DNA of 64,000 nucleotides from Bacilli bacterium (GTDB taxonomy: Bacteria; Bacillota_I; Bacilli_A; RF39; UBA660), in contig JAFRQT010000048.1 in NCBI GenBank assembly GCA_017428485.1, positions 1 to 64,000 of the forward strand, written 5' to 3'. Positions 25,156-33,821 of the stretch are shown piece after piece; position 1 is the first letter of the stretch; each line of letters begins with the position of its first letter. The notes under the pieces were generated by a model. It did not search any database, was not told where the DNA came from, and saw only the letters and a program-made list of their open reading frames with translations. Both the position numbers and the translations under genes were made by a program.

Positions 25156-26435
25156 TTTCTAAACTCCTCTATAAATTTTTTAAATTCATCTTTTTCTTCT
25201 GCACTAGAATCCGAAGAATTAATATCTTTGTTAAACCATATTGGTATTACTTTAGTAGATTTTTGTTTAATATCAGTCTTTGATTTCTTTTTATGTTCCT
25301 TTTCAGCTATTTCCATAGCCTCACTTGCTGTCTCTATTCCACTTCTCTTCCATTGACCAGCAATGGTTTCAACATATTGCTTAATTAATTTATTATTATT
25401 TGTTTTTAAACAGTAATCAATTAATACGTTAACAACAGCTGGATTAAGTTTCAAATCAATTAATAATTCTTCAAGTATTTTCATATCTCTATCAGTAGGC
25501 TTTACACCTTTATATTTTGCTTTTAAAAATTCATATGGAGAATGACTTTCAAATACTTTAATCATTTTTCCTCTCATTGAATTATTCCCACTAGCACTTT
25601 TTAAATATTCTGGTTGACTCTTAAATAACAAACTAGGAAGTCTATTATCATTATTAAATTGATAATATTTTCTAACATTTTTTCTTAATTCATCTTTATC
25701 AATATTACCTTTTTCATTCAATGATGCTCTTATAACATCTGCCATAGTGACAGGGTCAACTTCATATAGATAAGATAAATTAGTTATTAATTCTCTCATT
25801 GATTTATTTAAACATTTTTCATTAAACATTTCTTTTGGTAAAGATGATATCATTAAATCAAAATCATAATCAAGTTCATATTTAAGTAATAATTTATTCT
25901 TAGATACTATTTCTCCATCATTTATTTCAAGTGGTGTATAGTTTCTTACTTTGTATACTTGATCAAATGTAGAAGTAATTTCTTCATAATCTTTTAATGA
26001 AATATGAGGTGTTTTAAATAAACTAGTTAATCTATTATACTCATCTTTTCCAACATTATTGTATAAAACAACATTAAATATGGGATGTGAAAAAAATTCT
26101 TGTGCACTCATTGGACTATATAATTCATAAATATAACTATTAATTTCACCTTCATTATAATATGTTTTTAAAAGTCCTATACCTTCAAGTCTAAGTCTTG
26201 CTTCTTTTATATTATCAAGCGATAATGACATACTAGTCATTAAATGATGATGAGAAAGTTCTGATGAAAAATATGTGTTATTTGTTTCACTTTGAAGTTT
26301 TAAATATAATACAACTGCAGTATATCCAATTATAGGCATATAAAGTGTATTTAAAACAAGTCTATCATTTTCATTTAATAGGCTTTTATCAACTACTTGA
26401 TATATATCTGCTGGATATAGTGATATTTTCTTCAT
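25152..26435 (-). CDS. dnaB: Replication initiation and membrane attachment protein DnaB
   Basis: Bacillus-type DnaB, not the helicase: it couples the origin to the membrane and helps DnaI load the helicase. The start at ATG 26435 follows GAAGAGG; the frame extends further upstream without an RBS. The 427 aa protein has the winged-helix N-terminal part (LNENDRLVLNTLYMPIIG) and a C-terminal DnaB/DnaD domain (LIDYCLKTNNN, AGQWKRSGI). It is immediately upstream of dnaI, as in Bacillus. Confidence 0.93.
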   Translation of the reverse strand: MKKISLYPADIYQVVDKSLLNENDRLVLNTLYMPIIGYTAVVLYLKLQSETNNTYFSSELSHHHLMTSMSLSLDNIKEARLRLEGIGLLKTYYNEGEINSYIYELYSPMSAQEFFSHPIFNVVLYNNVGKDEYNRLTSLFKTPHISLKDYEEITSTFDQVYKVRNYTPLEINDGEIVSKNKLLLKYELDYDFDLMISSLPKEMFNEKCLNKSMRELITNLSYLYEVDPVTMADVIRASLNEKGNIDKDELRKNVRKYYQFNNDNRLPSLLFKSQPEYLKSASGNNSMRGKMIKVFESHSPYEFLKAKYKGVKPTDRDMKILEELLIDLKLNPAVVNVLIDYCLKTNNNKLIKQYVETIAGQWKRSGIETASEAMEIAEKEHKKKSKTDIKQKSTKVIPIWFNKDINSSDSSAEEKDEFKKFIEEFRK

Positions 26436-26466
26436 AACTACCTCTTCATAAATTATTATACATAAC

Positions 26467-26497
26467 AAAAAACAAAATTAAAAGATAATTTTGTTTT
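26467..26497 (-). terminator. Intrinsic terminator
   Basis: AACAAAATTA / TAATTTTGTT hairpin followed by TTTT on the minus strand, right after the HD hydrolase gene. Confidence 0.7.
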
Positions 26498-27095
26498 ATT
26501 TCATAATTAATATTCTATTATTACTATCAGCTATTTCATTATCTACAAAATGAACATCAATACCTTTGCGAGAAGCCCAATAATCACATGCATGAATTAG
26601 TTTTTGTTCTTCTGTTTTAGGTGCTTCTAAAACCTCATTTCCATATTTATCTTTAGTCCATGGACCCATGTGAGTTGCAATTAAATCTGATACAAATAAG
26701 GTATCATTCTCTGAAATAGATAAAGCATTTTTATTATCTAAAATAAAATTAGCCATAATCACAGGATGCATTACATCTGTGTGTCCTGAATAAGTTAATC
26801 CACTTTTAAATCCATCATGTAATAATATAGCCATTCTCATTAAATCTTTAGTGTATTCATCATGTGGTGCGAATATACTATCTCTAAATGCTTCTTCTAA
26901 AAAGTAAGCAGCAACTTTAGTGTGTCTTACAAGTCCACCTTCACCAAGAGCAAAAGCAGGATGATGATTTCCACTAGTAGATGCCGGCATAGTGTAAAAA
27001 TAATCAGGTAGCATTTCAAGCATTGTTTCCGTACTATAGCGTACATCTTCATTTTTAATTCTATTTAATTCAGTATTAAACATTTCTTTTCCCAT
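26496..27095 (-). CDS. HD-domain phosphohydrolase, 199 aa
   Basis: Carries the HD superfamily metal ligands: His in GLVRHTKVA near 58, HDG in LLHDGFKSG near 92, His-rich THMGPW and Asp in HACDYW near the C-terminus. Members hydrolyse phosphate esters of nucleotides; the substrate is not evident. The start ATG follows a TATAAGG-like site 9 bases from the next gene upstream, so it may be in that transcript. Confidence 0.82.
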   Translation of the reverse strand: MGKEMFNTELNRIKNEDVRYSTETMLEMLPDYFYTMPASTSGNHHPAFALGEGGLVRHTKVAAYFLEEAFRDSIFAPHDEYTKDLMRMAILLHDGFKSGLTYSGHTDVMHPVIMANFILDNKNALSISENDTLFVSDLIATHMGPWTKDKYGNEVLEAPKTEEQKLIHACDYWASRKGIDVHFVDNEIADSNNRILIMK

Positions 27096-27104
27096 GTTAA
27101 ACTC

Positions 27105-27611
27105 CTATAAGGTTAAAGACATATCATCATTTAATCTATTTTCAATATTAATTAAATCATCGAATGTAAATGATGATTTATCTTTTTCCTCATCAGTTAA
27201 ATATTTATCTACTTTTAATACTTCTCCCGCAATTAAATGCCCGTCTTCACATATTAAAGAAACAGATGGTCCATCTTTTAAATATACAATATACCATTCA
27301 TTATCTCTAACTACATAATAATTGTTATTAGAGTCTACTATCGCTAAAATATATTCTTCATTCATAGTTTTAATTACTCTTACATTATTTCTATTAAAGT
27401 TTTCAAAATACTCTCCATTTACTTTAACATCTCCATAATTAATAACATATTTATTAGTTGGTTTATTACTATTACAATTTGTTACACAACTAGTACATCC
27501 AATAACTACTAATAATACAGCAGCTGCTGCAGTGCAACCAATAGCTACAGCTGCAGTCTCTCTTTTTATTTGATTTTTTTCATTAATACTTAATTCGCTT
27601 TTATTTTTCAT
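27105..27611 (-). CDS. Hypothetical membrane-anchored protein, 168 aa
   Basis: Short cytoplasmic N-terminus, then one hydrophobic helix (about 20-42) containing two Cys and ending in Cys-rich SCVTNCNSN, then an outer domain of about 120 residues. The layout resembles the 105-132 aa membrane genes near 31 and 44 kb. No family recognised. It precedes the HD hydrolase on the same strand. Confidence 0.68.
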   Translation of the reverse strand: MKNKSELSINEKNQIKRETAAVAIGCTAAAAVLLVVIGCTSCVTNCNSNKPTNKYVINYGDVKVNGEYFENFNRNNVRVIKTMNEEYILAIVDSNNNYYVVRDNEWYIVYLKDGPSVSLICEDGHLIAGEVLKVDKYLTDEEKDKSSFTFDDLINIENRLNDDMSLTL

Positions 27612-27615
27612 ATTT

Positions 27616-28371
27616 TCACCTCATTAATTTCCTTATATTTACAAACTTGATTTCATGTTCTTTGTTTGATGAATCGCATAAATAATTATTATAGGATTCA
27701 TTTATTATTTCTTTTAATATGTTCATTCTAGATATATATCTTTCTTTTTGAACTTGCTCTAAACTTTTTACAATGTTCAGCGCATCATCTTCTGAAATAT
27801 ATTGTGATATAGTAAATGCTGGCACATTGGTTAGCACTTTTGGATTAATATCTATATGGTTACCCTTATATTTTATTGTTTGCTCTTTACTATCATATTT
27901 ATCAATTAATACATATTCATCTTTAGTAACTAAATCAAACAATTGTTTATTATCAATACTTTTACATATAATTGGAAACGGATCATCTACATATCTAGTC
28001 TTTATGCCAAAAAATGTTTTTTTAGATATTTCTTTTTGACTTATTCCAGGAATAGTACTATAACGTAGGCTATCTCCAACAATAATTACATTATTTAATT
28101 TATCATAATCTATGAAAGGATTATATAGTCTTACATAACAATATCTTGTTCCTTTATTTTCCTTCTCTTTTTTTCTAATAATATTTTCAAGTATAGAAAG
28201 AGTTTTTCTTTTTTCTTGATCCATTTTACATAATTTGATAATACTATCATGTAATAATTTTTTGATAATAGGGTCTTTTTCATTTTTATATTTTTTGATA
28301 GCGGTTTTATATGTTTGTAACAAATCATATATTTCTTGTTTTAAAATAATAATTTTTTGCTCATTTGACAT
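27616..28371 (-). CDS. Hypothetical protein with N-terminal coiled coil, 251 aa
   Basis: The first 75 residues are a Lys/Glu-rich coiled coil; the rest is a mixed domain without a known motif. The start has AAAATTATTATT before it and a -10 TATAAT with TTGACC -35 overlapping the uvrC terminator. It heads a short run of genes ending in the HD hydrolase. Confidence 0.68.
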   Translation of the reverse strand: MSNEQKIIILKQEIYDLLQTYKTAIKKYKNEKDPIIKKLLHDSIIKLCKMDQEKRKTLSILENIIRKKEKENKGTRYCYVRLYNPFIDYDKLNNVIIVGDSLRYSTIPGISQKEISKKTFFGIKTRYVDDPFPIICKSIDNKQLFDLVTKDEYVLIDKYDSKEQTIKYKGNHIDINPKVLTNVPAFTISQYISEDDALNIVKSLEQVQKERYISRMNILKEIINESYNNYLCDSSNKEHEIKFVNIRKLMR

Positions 28372-28391
28372 ATAAATCCCCTATGAACATT

Positions 28392-28421
28392 ATTATAATA
28401 AAAAAGAGTAGTTTTGGTCAA
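28392..28421 (-). promoter_or_regulatory. Promoter whose -35 lies in the uvrC terminator
   Basis: TTGACC (28416-28421) and TATAAT (28392-28397) with an 18-base spacer. The -35 is inside the loop/stem of the uvrC terminator. Confidence 0.55.
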
Positions 28422-28432
28422 CTATTCTCTTT
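28403..28432 (-). terminator. Terminator of uvrC
   Basis: AAAGAGTAGTT / AACTATTCTCTTT hairpin followed by T's on the minus strand. Confidence 0.75.
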
Positions 28433-30182
28433 CATTTAAATATTCATGCAATTCTTCTGCAACTTTTAATGGTATTATTTCAGCAAGTTCATGTACAGAA
28501 GCATTTTTTATTTTAGAAACACTACCATATTTTTTAATTAATTTTTTACGTCTTACATCTCCAAGTCCATTAATATTATCAAGTACACTTGAAATTGATC
28601 CTTTGCTTCTTATTTCTCTATGATAGTTAATTACAAATCTATGAGCTTCTTCATCTATTCTACTAAGTAATCTAAAAACATTACTTTTTTTATCAATTGG
28701 AATTAATTCTAAAGTATTACCATCAACTATAGCTTCCGGACTATGATGATTATCTTTTTTAACACCTATCACTTTAATATTTAAATCCAAATCATTTAGA
28801 GTACTTATGCATGCATTTATTTGATTAATGCCGCCATCTACTATTATTAAATCAGGTATTTCTAATTTGTCTTTTAAAACTCTAAAATAGCGTCTATAAA
28901 TAACTTCTTTCATAGATGACACATCATCATTCTTATCAAAACTTAATTTAAATTTTCTATAATTCTTTTTAGATGGTACTCCATCTATAAATGATACCAT
29001 AGCGGAAACAGTAAATGTTCCAAATAAATTTGAATTATCAAATGCCTCTATAATACTTAATTTATCTAGTTTTAATAGTTTTCTTAATTCTTCATTAGCA
29101 TTATATGTTAATTCTTCATTATTATAAATTAATTTAATTTCTTTTTCATACAATTCTTTTGCATTATTATATGCCATATCAAACAGTTTCTTTTTACTAC
29201 CTCTTTGAACTATTATTGCTTTTGTATTAAGAACTGTGCTCAACATCTCAGTATCTAGTATGCCTGGTACTATTACTTCTTTTGGGACTATATTACTTTT
29301 ACTATAGAAAGAATGTATATAATATTCAAGTGTTTCTTTAATATCGTTAATCACAGGTATTATTTTATTATTAATACCTACTAATTTACCATTTCTAATG
29401 AAAAATATTACAACACTAATATATGAATTATCATAATAATAATTAATAACATCCCTATTAATATTATCATCTAATTCAACAATAATTTGATTCTTAAATA
29501 CAGTATTTATGTATCCCAATTCTTCTACTAATTCTTTACATAATTCATAGTTTAAATTTTTAGAATTAAATTCTATCTTTTCATTTATTTTATCAACTAA
29601 TAACTTATCATTTCCATTTAATATAGATAATATTTCATTTTTAATATTTGCATCATCTATATTTTTATTTTCACAATATCCCAAACACTGTCCTATATGA
29701 TAATATAAACATACTTTTTTAGGCATTGTTTCACATTTTCTTAGTGGATATAATCTATTTATTAAATTAACAAGACGTCTTGCAGCATATACGTTTGGAT
29801 ATGGTCCAAATAAATAATTAGATTTTTTATTAATATTTATTTCTCTTTTTACTCTTAAGCGAGGAAATTTTTCATTGGTTAATTCAATATATGGATAACT
29901 TTTATCATCTCTTAAAAGAATATTATATTTTGGGTCATATTTTTTAATTAGATTAATTTCTAATATAAAAGCTTCTGTTTCACTATTAGTAACTATATAT
30001 TCAAAATGATCTATTTCACTTACTAGTTTTTTAGTTTTACCAGTTACTCTTCCAGTAAAATAACTTTTAAGTCTATTAAAAAGTATTTTAGCTTTTCCAA
30101 CATATATTACTACGCCATCTTTATTAAACATTAAGTAGCAGCCACTTTTCTTTGGCACATTAGATAGTTCTTTTTTAAACAT
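28422..30182 (-). CDS. uvrC: Excinuclease ABC subunit C
   Basis: Dual-incision nuclease of nucleotide excision repair, acting with UvrA and UvrB. The start at ATG 30182 follows AAGGAGG. Residues 7-85 are the GIY-YIG domain (GCYLMFNKDGVVIYVGKA), followed by a Cys-rich connector (CETMPKKVCLYYHIGQC), a UvrB-binding helix pair, an RNase-H-like endonuclease with IVDGGINQI, and C-terminal helix-hairpin-helix motifs (INGLGDVRRKKLI). Length 586 aa is normal. uvrA and uvrB are not in the window. Confidence 0.95.
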   Translation of the reverse strand: MFKKELSNVPKKSGCYLMFNKDGVVIYVGKAKILFNRLKSYFTGRVTGKTKKLVSEIDHFEYIVTNSETEAFILEINLIKKYDPKYNILLRDDKSYPYIELTNEKFPRLRVKREININKKSNYLFGPYPNVYAARRLVNLINRLYPLRKCETMPKKVCLYYHIGQCLGYCENKNIDDANIKNEILSILNGNDKLLVDKINEKIEFNSKNLNYELCKELVEELGYINTVFKNQIIVELDDNINRDVINYYYDNSYISVVIFFIRNGKLVGINNKIIPVINDIKETLEYYIHSFYSKSNIVPKEVIVPGILDTEMLSTVLNTKAIIVQRGSKKKLFDMAYNNAKELYEKEIKLIYNNEELTYNANEELRKLLKLDKLSIIEAFDNSNLFGTFTVSAMVSFIDGVPSKKNYRKFKLSFDKNDDVSSMKEVIYRRYFRVLKDKLEIPDLIIVDGGINQINACISTLNDLDLNIKVIGVKKDNHHSPEAIVDGNTLELIPIDKKSNVFRLLSRIDEEAHRFVINYHREIRSKGSISSVLDNINGLGDVRRKKLIKKYGSVSKIKNASVHELAEIIPLKVAEELHEYLNERE

Positions 30183-30207
30183 AATTTCCTCCTTTTCTAA
30201 TTTTATC

Positions 30208-30238
30208 AAAAAAGAATTATTATGAAAATAATTCTTTT
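30208..30238 (-). terminator. Intrinsic terminator
   Basis: AAAAGAATTATT / AATAATTCTTTT hairpin downstream of the 74-aa gene. Confidence 0.7.
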
Positions 30239-30444
30239 GTAATTTTTAATTTTAATATTTCAATTAATTTTTCATCTTCAACTTTTACAAGTTTATTATT
30301 TCTTAAGAAGCAAAACATTATACTTTTAGGATTCTTTTCTTCACAAAGAAAATAGTATTTAATATCTTTATAATCAATTATTGATGCAACTATATATTTA
30401 ATTCCATCATCAAGTGTTAACAAATCATATCTTTCTATATTCAT
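30220..30444 (-). CDS. DUF1292-like small protein, 74 aa
   Basis: Small soluble protein with the pattern LTLDDGIKYIVASIIDYKDIKYYFLCE, resembling the DUF1292 fold (YrzB) found next to replication or translation genes in Bacilli. Function unknown. It lies eight bases downstream of the 112-aa membrane gene. Confidence 0.6.
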   Translation of the reverse strand: MNIERYDLLTLDDGIKYIVASIIDYKDIKYYFLCEEKNPKSIMFCFLRNNKLVKVEDEKLIEILKLKITKELFS

Positions 30445-30452
30445 AATTAACC

Positions 30453-30791
30453 TTATTTTCTATATGCTAGAACTTGATTTTCAGTATCATATAATTTATC
30501 ATTTAATGCTTTTACTTGTGCATCTACTAATGCAGTATTCTTTTTATTGCACTTTTGAGCATCTTTAGCACAAGCATATGTCATTACTGCAGTAGCAAGA
30601 GTATTAACTCCTAATAATGCGGGTACTACAGGTGTAATATCTGTATTTAAACTTAATAATCCAGCTGCTAAAAAAGCAAGTGATGATTCTGCTAAAACAA
30701 CTGATGTCATTGATTTTAAAATGATATCCTTTTTTTGTTTTCTGTTTACATTTTGAAATTTTTTATTGTCCATTATTTTGTATTCTTTCAT
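30453..30791 (-). CDS. Small two-helix membrane protein, 112 aa
   Basis: AAAAGGAG precedes the ATG. Two hydrophobic helices (about 33-52 and 56-76), the second rich in Ala and Val, flanked by charged cytoplasmic ends; the C-terminus is a helical tail. No family recognised. It is coupled to the 132-aa gene two bases upstream. Confidence 0.68.
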   Translation of the reverse strand: MKEYKIMDNKKFQNVNRKQKKDIILKSMTSVVLAESSLAFLAAGLLSLNTDITPVVPALLGVNTLATAVMTYACAKDAQKCNKKNTALVDAQVKALNDKLYDTENQVLAYRK

Positions 30792-30793
30792 AA

Positions 30794-31192
30794 TTATTCT
30801 CCTTTTATTATTTTATTTATTGAATTTTTACTTCTTAATCTTAACGCTTGTTCTTCTTCAGTTTTAACTAAATCACTTGATATCTTTCCTACTTCTTTTT
30901 GATTATTGTCTTGAATTTTTTTACTAGCTATTCCAAAAATAGCAGAACTTAAAGAAGACACAACAGTTCCAACAGCACCTGCAACAATTGAACCAACATA
31001 TGCATCATCCCTACATGCTTTCATAGTTGCAAAAAACATAACTAATGCAACTCCTCCAAAAATGCCAGATACTAAAGTATAGTCACGATTATCACTCATT
31101 TTTTTTATTAAATTATTATTACGTACTTTAATTTTACTTGTTTTGTCAGTATCTAATTTTTCAATTTTTAAAATACCATATTCTTTTCCCAT
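30794..31192 (-). CDS. Small two-helix membrane protein, 132 aa
   Basis: A basic N-terminus is followed by two hydrophobic helices (about 41-57 and 68-92) with Gly and Ala, and a charged C-terminal tail of about 40 residues. It resembles its downstream neighbour in plan, not clearly in sequence. It starts the operon under a perfect-spacing promoter with an operator-like palindrome. Confidence 0.7.
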   Translation of the reverse strand: MGKEYGILKIEKLDTDKTSKIKVRNNNLIKKMSDNRDYTLVSGIFGGVALVMFFATMKACRDDAYVGSIVAGAVGTVVSSLSSAIFGIASKKIQDNNQKEVGKISSDLVKTEEEQALRLRSKNSINKIIKGE

Positions 31193-31219
31193 TACTATTG
31201 CCCCCTTAAAAACATTAAC

Positions 31220-31248
31220 ATTATATCATGTTTGATACAATTAGTCAA
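31220..31248 (-). promoter_or_regulatory. Sigma-A promoter with TATCA-N4-TGATA palindrome
   Basis: TTGACT (31243-31248) and TATAAT (31220-31225) with a 17-base spacer. TATCA-N4-TGATA occupies 31224-31237, partly the extended -10. The same arrangement occurs at 44616-44644. Confidence 0.7.
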
Positions 31249-31286
31249 GATTTACTTAAAATGTAGAAATATAACTAATAATGTAA

Positions 31287-31292
31287 TATAAT
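31287..31292 (+). promoter_or_regulatory. -10 element placed for a leaderless YigZ mRNA
   Basis: TATAAT with only six bases (AAAACC) before the ATG at 31299. No ribosome-binding site fits. Confidence 0.5.
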
Positions 31293-31298
31293 AAAACC

Positions 31299-31646
31299 AT
31301 GAAAAAATTAAATGAAAGTTATATCGAAATTAAAAAATCTAAATTCTATGGATATTTATATGAACTAAATTCTTTTGAGGAAATAGAACATATTATTAAT
31401 GAATTATCAAAAGAAAATAAAAAAGCAAAACATATTGTTTATGCTTACAAATATGATTCACAAGAAAAGAATTATTCAGATAAAGAGCCATCAGGTACTA
31501 CAAGAGGATTATTAGATATAATTCATATGAAAAATTTAAATAAATGTTTAATTGTTGTAGTTAGATACTTTGGAGGTACATTACTTGGAAGTGGTCCATT
31601 AACAAGAACATATACAAAATGTGCTTCAATGTTAATCGAAAAATAA
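31299..31646 (+). CDS. YigZ/IMPACT family protein, N-terminal domain only
   Basis: The UPF0029 domain is present: KSKFYGYLYEL, HIVYAYKY, then the signature DKEPSGTTRGLLD, VVVRYFGGTLLGSGPL. Most bacterial homologs have about 200 aa with a C-terminal DUF1949 domain; here the protein stops at 115 aa, after the first domain. The stop is followed directly by a terminator, so it is a genuine short form rather than a frameshift. Function of the family is unclear, with links to translation. No Shine-Dalgarno. Confidence 0.88.
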   Translation: MKKLNESYIEIKKSKFYGYLYELNSFEEIEHIINELSKENKKAKHIVYAYKYDSQEKNYSDKEPSGTTRGLLDIIHMKNLNKCLIVVVRYFGGTLLGSGPLTRTYTKCASMLIEK

Positions 31647-31964
31647 TGCACTTAATATTTTAAGTGTTTTTTTAATACCTTTATTCATTATATTTTCAGT
31701 AAATTTTCCTATGTTATATCCTAGATCAGTTATTGAATTAGAATAGTCTACATAATCTGAAATCACGTAATCATTTATTGTTACATTTTTACCTTCTTCT
31801 ACATCTTTTTCAAACCTTTTAATATTTTCTTCAGTTAATACTGCTTTATTATGTGCTTTATATTGATAATATCCACTTTCTTTTGTTAAATATACAATTA
31901 GAAAAATAATGAAAAGTATTAATAAAAATATTATAAATTTATCTTTAGAATTATTTTCTTCCAT
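31632..31964 (-). CDS. Small membrane-anchored protein, 110 aa
   Basis: Start chosen at ATG 31964, with TGAGG as its ribosome-binding site; the Met codon four residues earlier overlaps that site. One membrane helix near residues 11-26 and a C-terminal outer domain of about 85 residues rich in Lys and Asn. It overlaps the 3' end of spoIIP by 14 bases and is probably translated with it. No family recognised. Confidence 0.65.
   Translation of the reverse strand: MEENNSKDKFIIFLLILFIIFLIVYLTKESGYYQYKAHNKAVLTEENIKRFEKDVEEGKNVTINDYVISDYVDYSNSITDLGYNIGKFTENIMNKGIKKTLKILSALFFD
31649..31676 (+). terminator. Intrinsic terminator after yigZ
   Basis: CACTTAA / TTAAGTG hairpin followed by TTTTTTT. It lies inside the opposing 110-aa gene. 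Confidence 0.75.
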
Positions 31965-32835
31965 ATATTTCCTCATTTATATAATCATTTAATACATTAG
32001 CAAATACATATAATGTATTGTTTATTTCTTCTAGTGTACTATCAACACCACCAACTTCAATTAGGATTGCCCTTTTACTTAAATCTTGATTATATTTGCT
32101 ACTTTTTCTTATAAATACTCCCCTACTCAATCCTTTATAATTTTTATTAATTCTATCATTTAAATTATTCATAAACTTTTCATTATCACTATATGTACTA
32201 TAATTCTTTCCTAGAACAAACATTATTCTTGCATATTTTTTATTATCTTTTTCATATGATGTATATTTTTTAGTAGCAGAATCTCTATGAAGATCAATAA
32301 GAATTAAATAATCATTTTTTTTTAATTCATCTCTGATATAGTTTCTACTTGCTTGATAAGAATAACTATAATCTAACTTATTTTTATTCAAATATGATTT
32401 AATTGTTCTTTTTTCAACAACAGAATTAATATTTAAATCATTCAAATGATCTTTTAATATATAAGATGCTATCTTAACATTTGGTGTTATTGAATAATCA
32501 CTTATAAATGGTAATGTATAGCTTTCAGTATCATGTGTATTATAAATATAAATTATCGGTTTACTATCTATTTTTGTTTCTTCTACATTAATTATTTTAT
32601 TTACTTTTTTAACAGTATCATTCTCATTAGTTTTAATAATCATATCATTATAACTAACTATTTTATTTAATGAACTATATAATAATCTGGATGAAATATT
32701 ATTAGAATTATTAGTACTTTTATACAAAATTGATTTAATATAATCGTATTTATTGAAAAGATATAAATATAACAATGAAAAAATAATTATTAAACTAATT
32801 AATAAGTGTTTTTTATAATTTATTTTATTAAACAT
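31951..32835 (-). CDS. spoIIP: Stage II sporulation protein P-like hydrolase
   Basis: One N-terminal membrane anchor (about 10-28), then a catalytic domain with IYNTHDTESY near residue 97, RNYIRDEL, LIDLHRDS near 177 and IEVGGVDSTLEE near the end. These match SpoIIP, a zinc amidase/endopeptidase that cuts septal peptidoglycan during engulfment together with SpoIID and SpoIIM. The His-Glu metal pair THxxE and the second metal His in DLHRD are present. At 294 aa it is shorter than Bacillus SpoIIP (about 400). Confidence 0.85.
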   Translation of the reverse strand: MFNKINYKKHLLISLIIIFSLLYLYLFNKYDYIKSILYKSTNNSNNISSRLLYSSLNKIVSYNDMIIKTNENDTVKKVNKIINVEETKIDSKPIIYIYNTHDTESYTLPFISDYSITPNVKIASYILKDHLNDLNINSVVEKRTIKSYLNKNKLDYSYSYQASRNYIRDELKKNDYLILIDLHRDSATKKYTSYEKDNKKYARIMFVLGKNYSTYSDNEKFMNNLNDRINKNYKGLSRGVFIRKSSKYNQDLSKRAILIEVGGVDSTLEEINNTLYVFANVLNDYINEEIYGRK

Positions 32836-32955
32836 ATAATCACCATAAATAATATATAATTTTTAATAATCAAAAAATGTCGAAAAACAATTAAATACAT
32901 TGATTTTTTTAAAATAATTTGATAATATTAAATAAGTTTTAAGGGAGGTGGAATA

Positions 32956-33207
32956 ATGCCTAATATTAAGAGTGCTAAGAAAAGAGTATTAGTTACAAAG
33001 AAAGAAACTGAATTAAACAATGTATTAAGAGCTAGTATGAAAACTGCTATTAAAAAAGTAGAAAAAGCTGCTACTAAAGAAGAAGCACAAGCTAAGTTAG
33101 CTGATGCAGTAAAAAGAATAGATAATGCTGCTTCAAAAGGAGTTATTAAAGCTAACACAAGAGATAGATACAAGAATAGATTAAATAAAGTAGTTAATGA
33201 AAAATAA
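32956..33207 (+). CDS. rpsT: 30S ribosomal protein S20
   Basis: 83 aa, highly basic and helical; begins MPNIKSAKKRVLVTKK and binds 16S rRNA early in 30S assembly. GGGAGGTGG precedes the ATG and a terminator follows the stop codon. Monocistronic. Confidence 0.96.
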   Translation: MPNIKSAKKRVLVTKKETELNNVLRASMKTAIKKVEKAATKEEAQAKLADAVKRIDNAASKGVIKANTRDRYKNRLNKVVNEK

Positions 33208-33229
33208 GTAGATAATATCTACTTTTTTT
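33206..33229 (+). terminator. Terminator of rpsT
   Basis: AAGTAGAT / ATCTACTT hairpin followed by TTTTTT. Confidence 0.8.
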
Positions 33230-33257
33230 GTTATACTTAAACTAAGGAGATGATTTT

Positions 33258-33809
33258 ATGACATGGCTATACATACTTATAGCAATAGTAGTAGTACTTT
33301 TATTGTTGGTATTACCACTATACAATGGCTTAGCCAAATTAAACAATAAAGTTGAGGAAGCATTTGCAACAATGGATGTTTACCTTAAAAAAAGATGGGA
33401 TTTAATTCCTAACATTGTTGAAACTGTAAAAGGATATGCTAAACATGAAAAAGAAACACTTGAAGGAATTGTTGGACTAAGAAATGATAGTTACAACAAA
33501 ATGACTGATAATGAAAAAGTTGAAGCAAATAAAAAATTATCTGAAGGAGTTACAAAACTATTTGCTATAGCTGAAAATTATCCAGATTTAAAAGCTAGTG
33601 AAAACTTCAAAGAATTAAGCAATGAACTTTCTAAAGTAGAAGCAGATATTGCTAATGCTAGAAAATATTATAATGGATGTGTAAGACAATTTAATGATAA
33701 GATTGTTGTATTTCCAAACAATTTAATTGCAGGAATACTTGGATTTAGTAAAAAAGCAATGTATGAAATTAATGAAAGTGAAAGAGAAAACGTTAAAGTA
33801 AGTTTCTAA
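33258..33809 (+). CDS. lemA: LemA family protein
   Basis: A single N-terminal membrane helix (about 4-22) followed by a helical domain with NIVETVKGYAKHEKETLE and FPNNLIAGILGF, the LemA core. 183 aa is the usual length. AAGGAGATG precedes the start. It is 12 bases upstream of a DUF2207 gene, a pairing seen widely in Firmicutes; function is unknown. Confidence 0.93.
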   Translation: MTWLYILIAIVVVLLLLVLPLYNGLAKLNNKVEEAFATMDVYLKKRWDLIPNIVETVKGYAKHEKETLEGIVGLRNDSYNKMTDNEKVEANKKLSEGVTKLFAIAENYPDLKASENFKELSNELSKVEADIANARKYYNGCVRQFNDKIVVFPNNLIAGILGFSKKAMYEINESERENVKVSF

Positions 33810-33821
33810 TTAGGAGATAAT

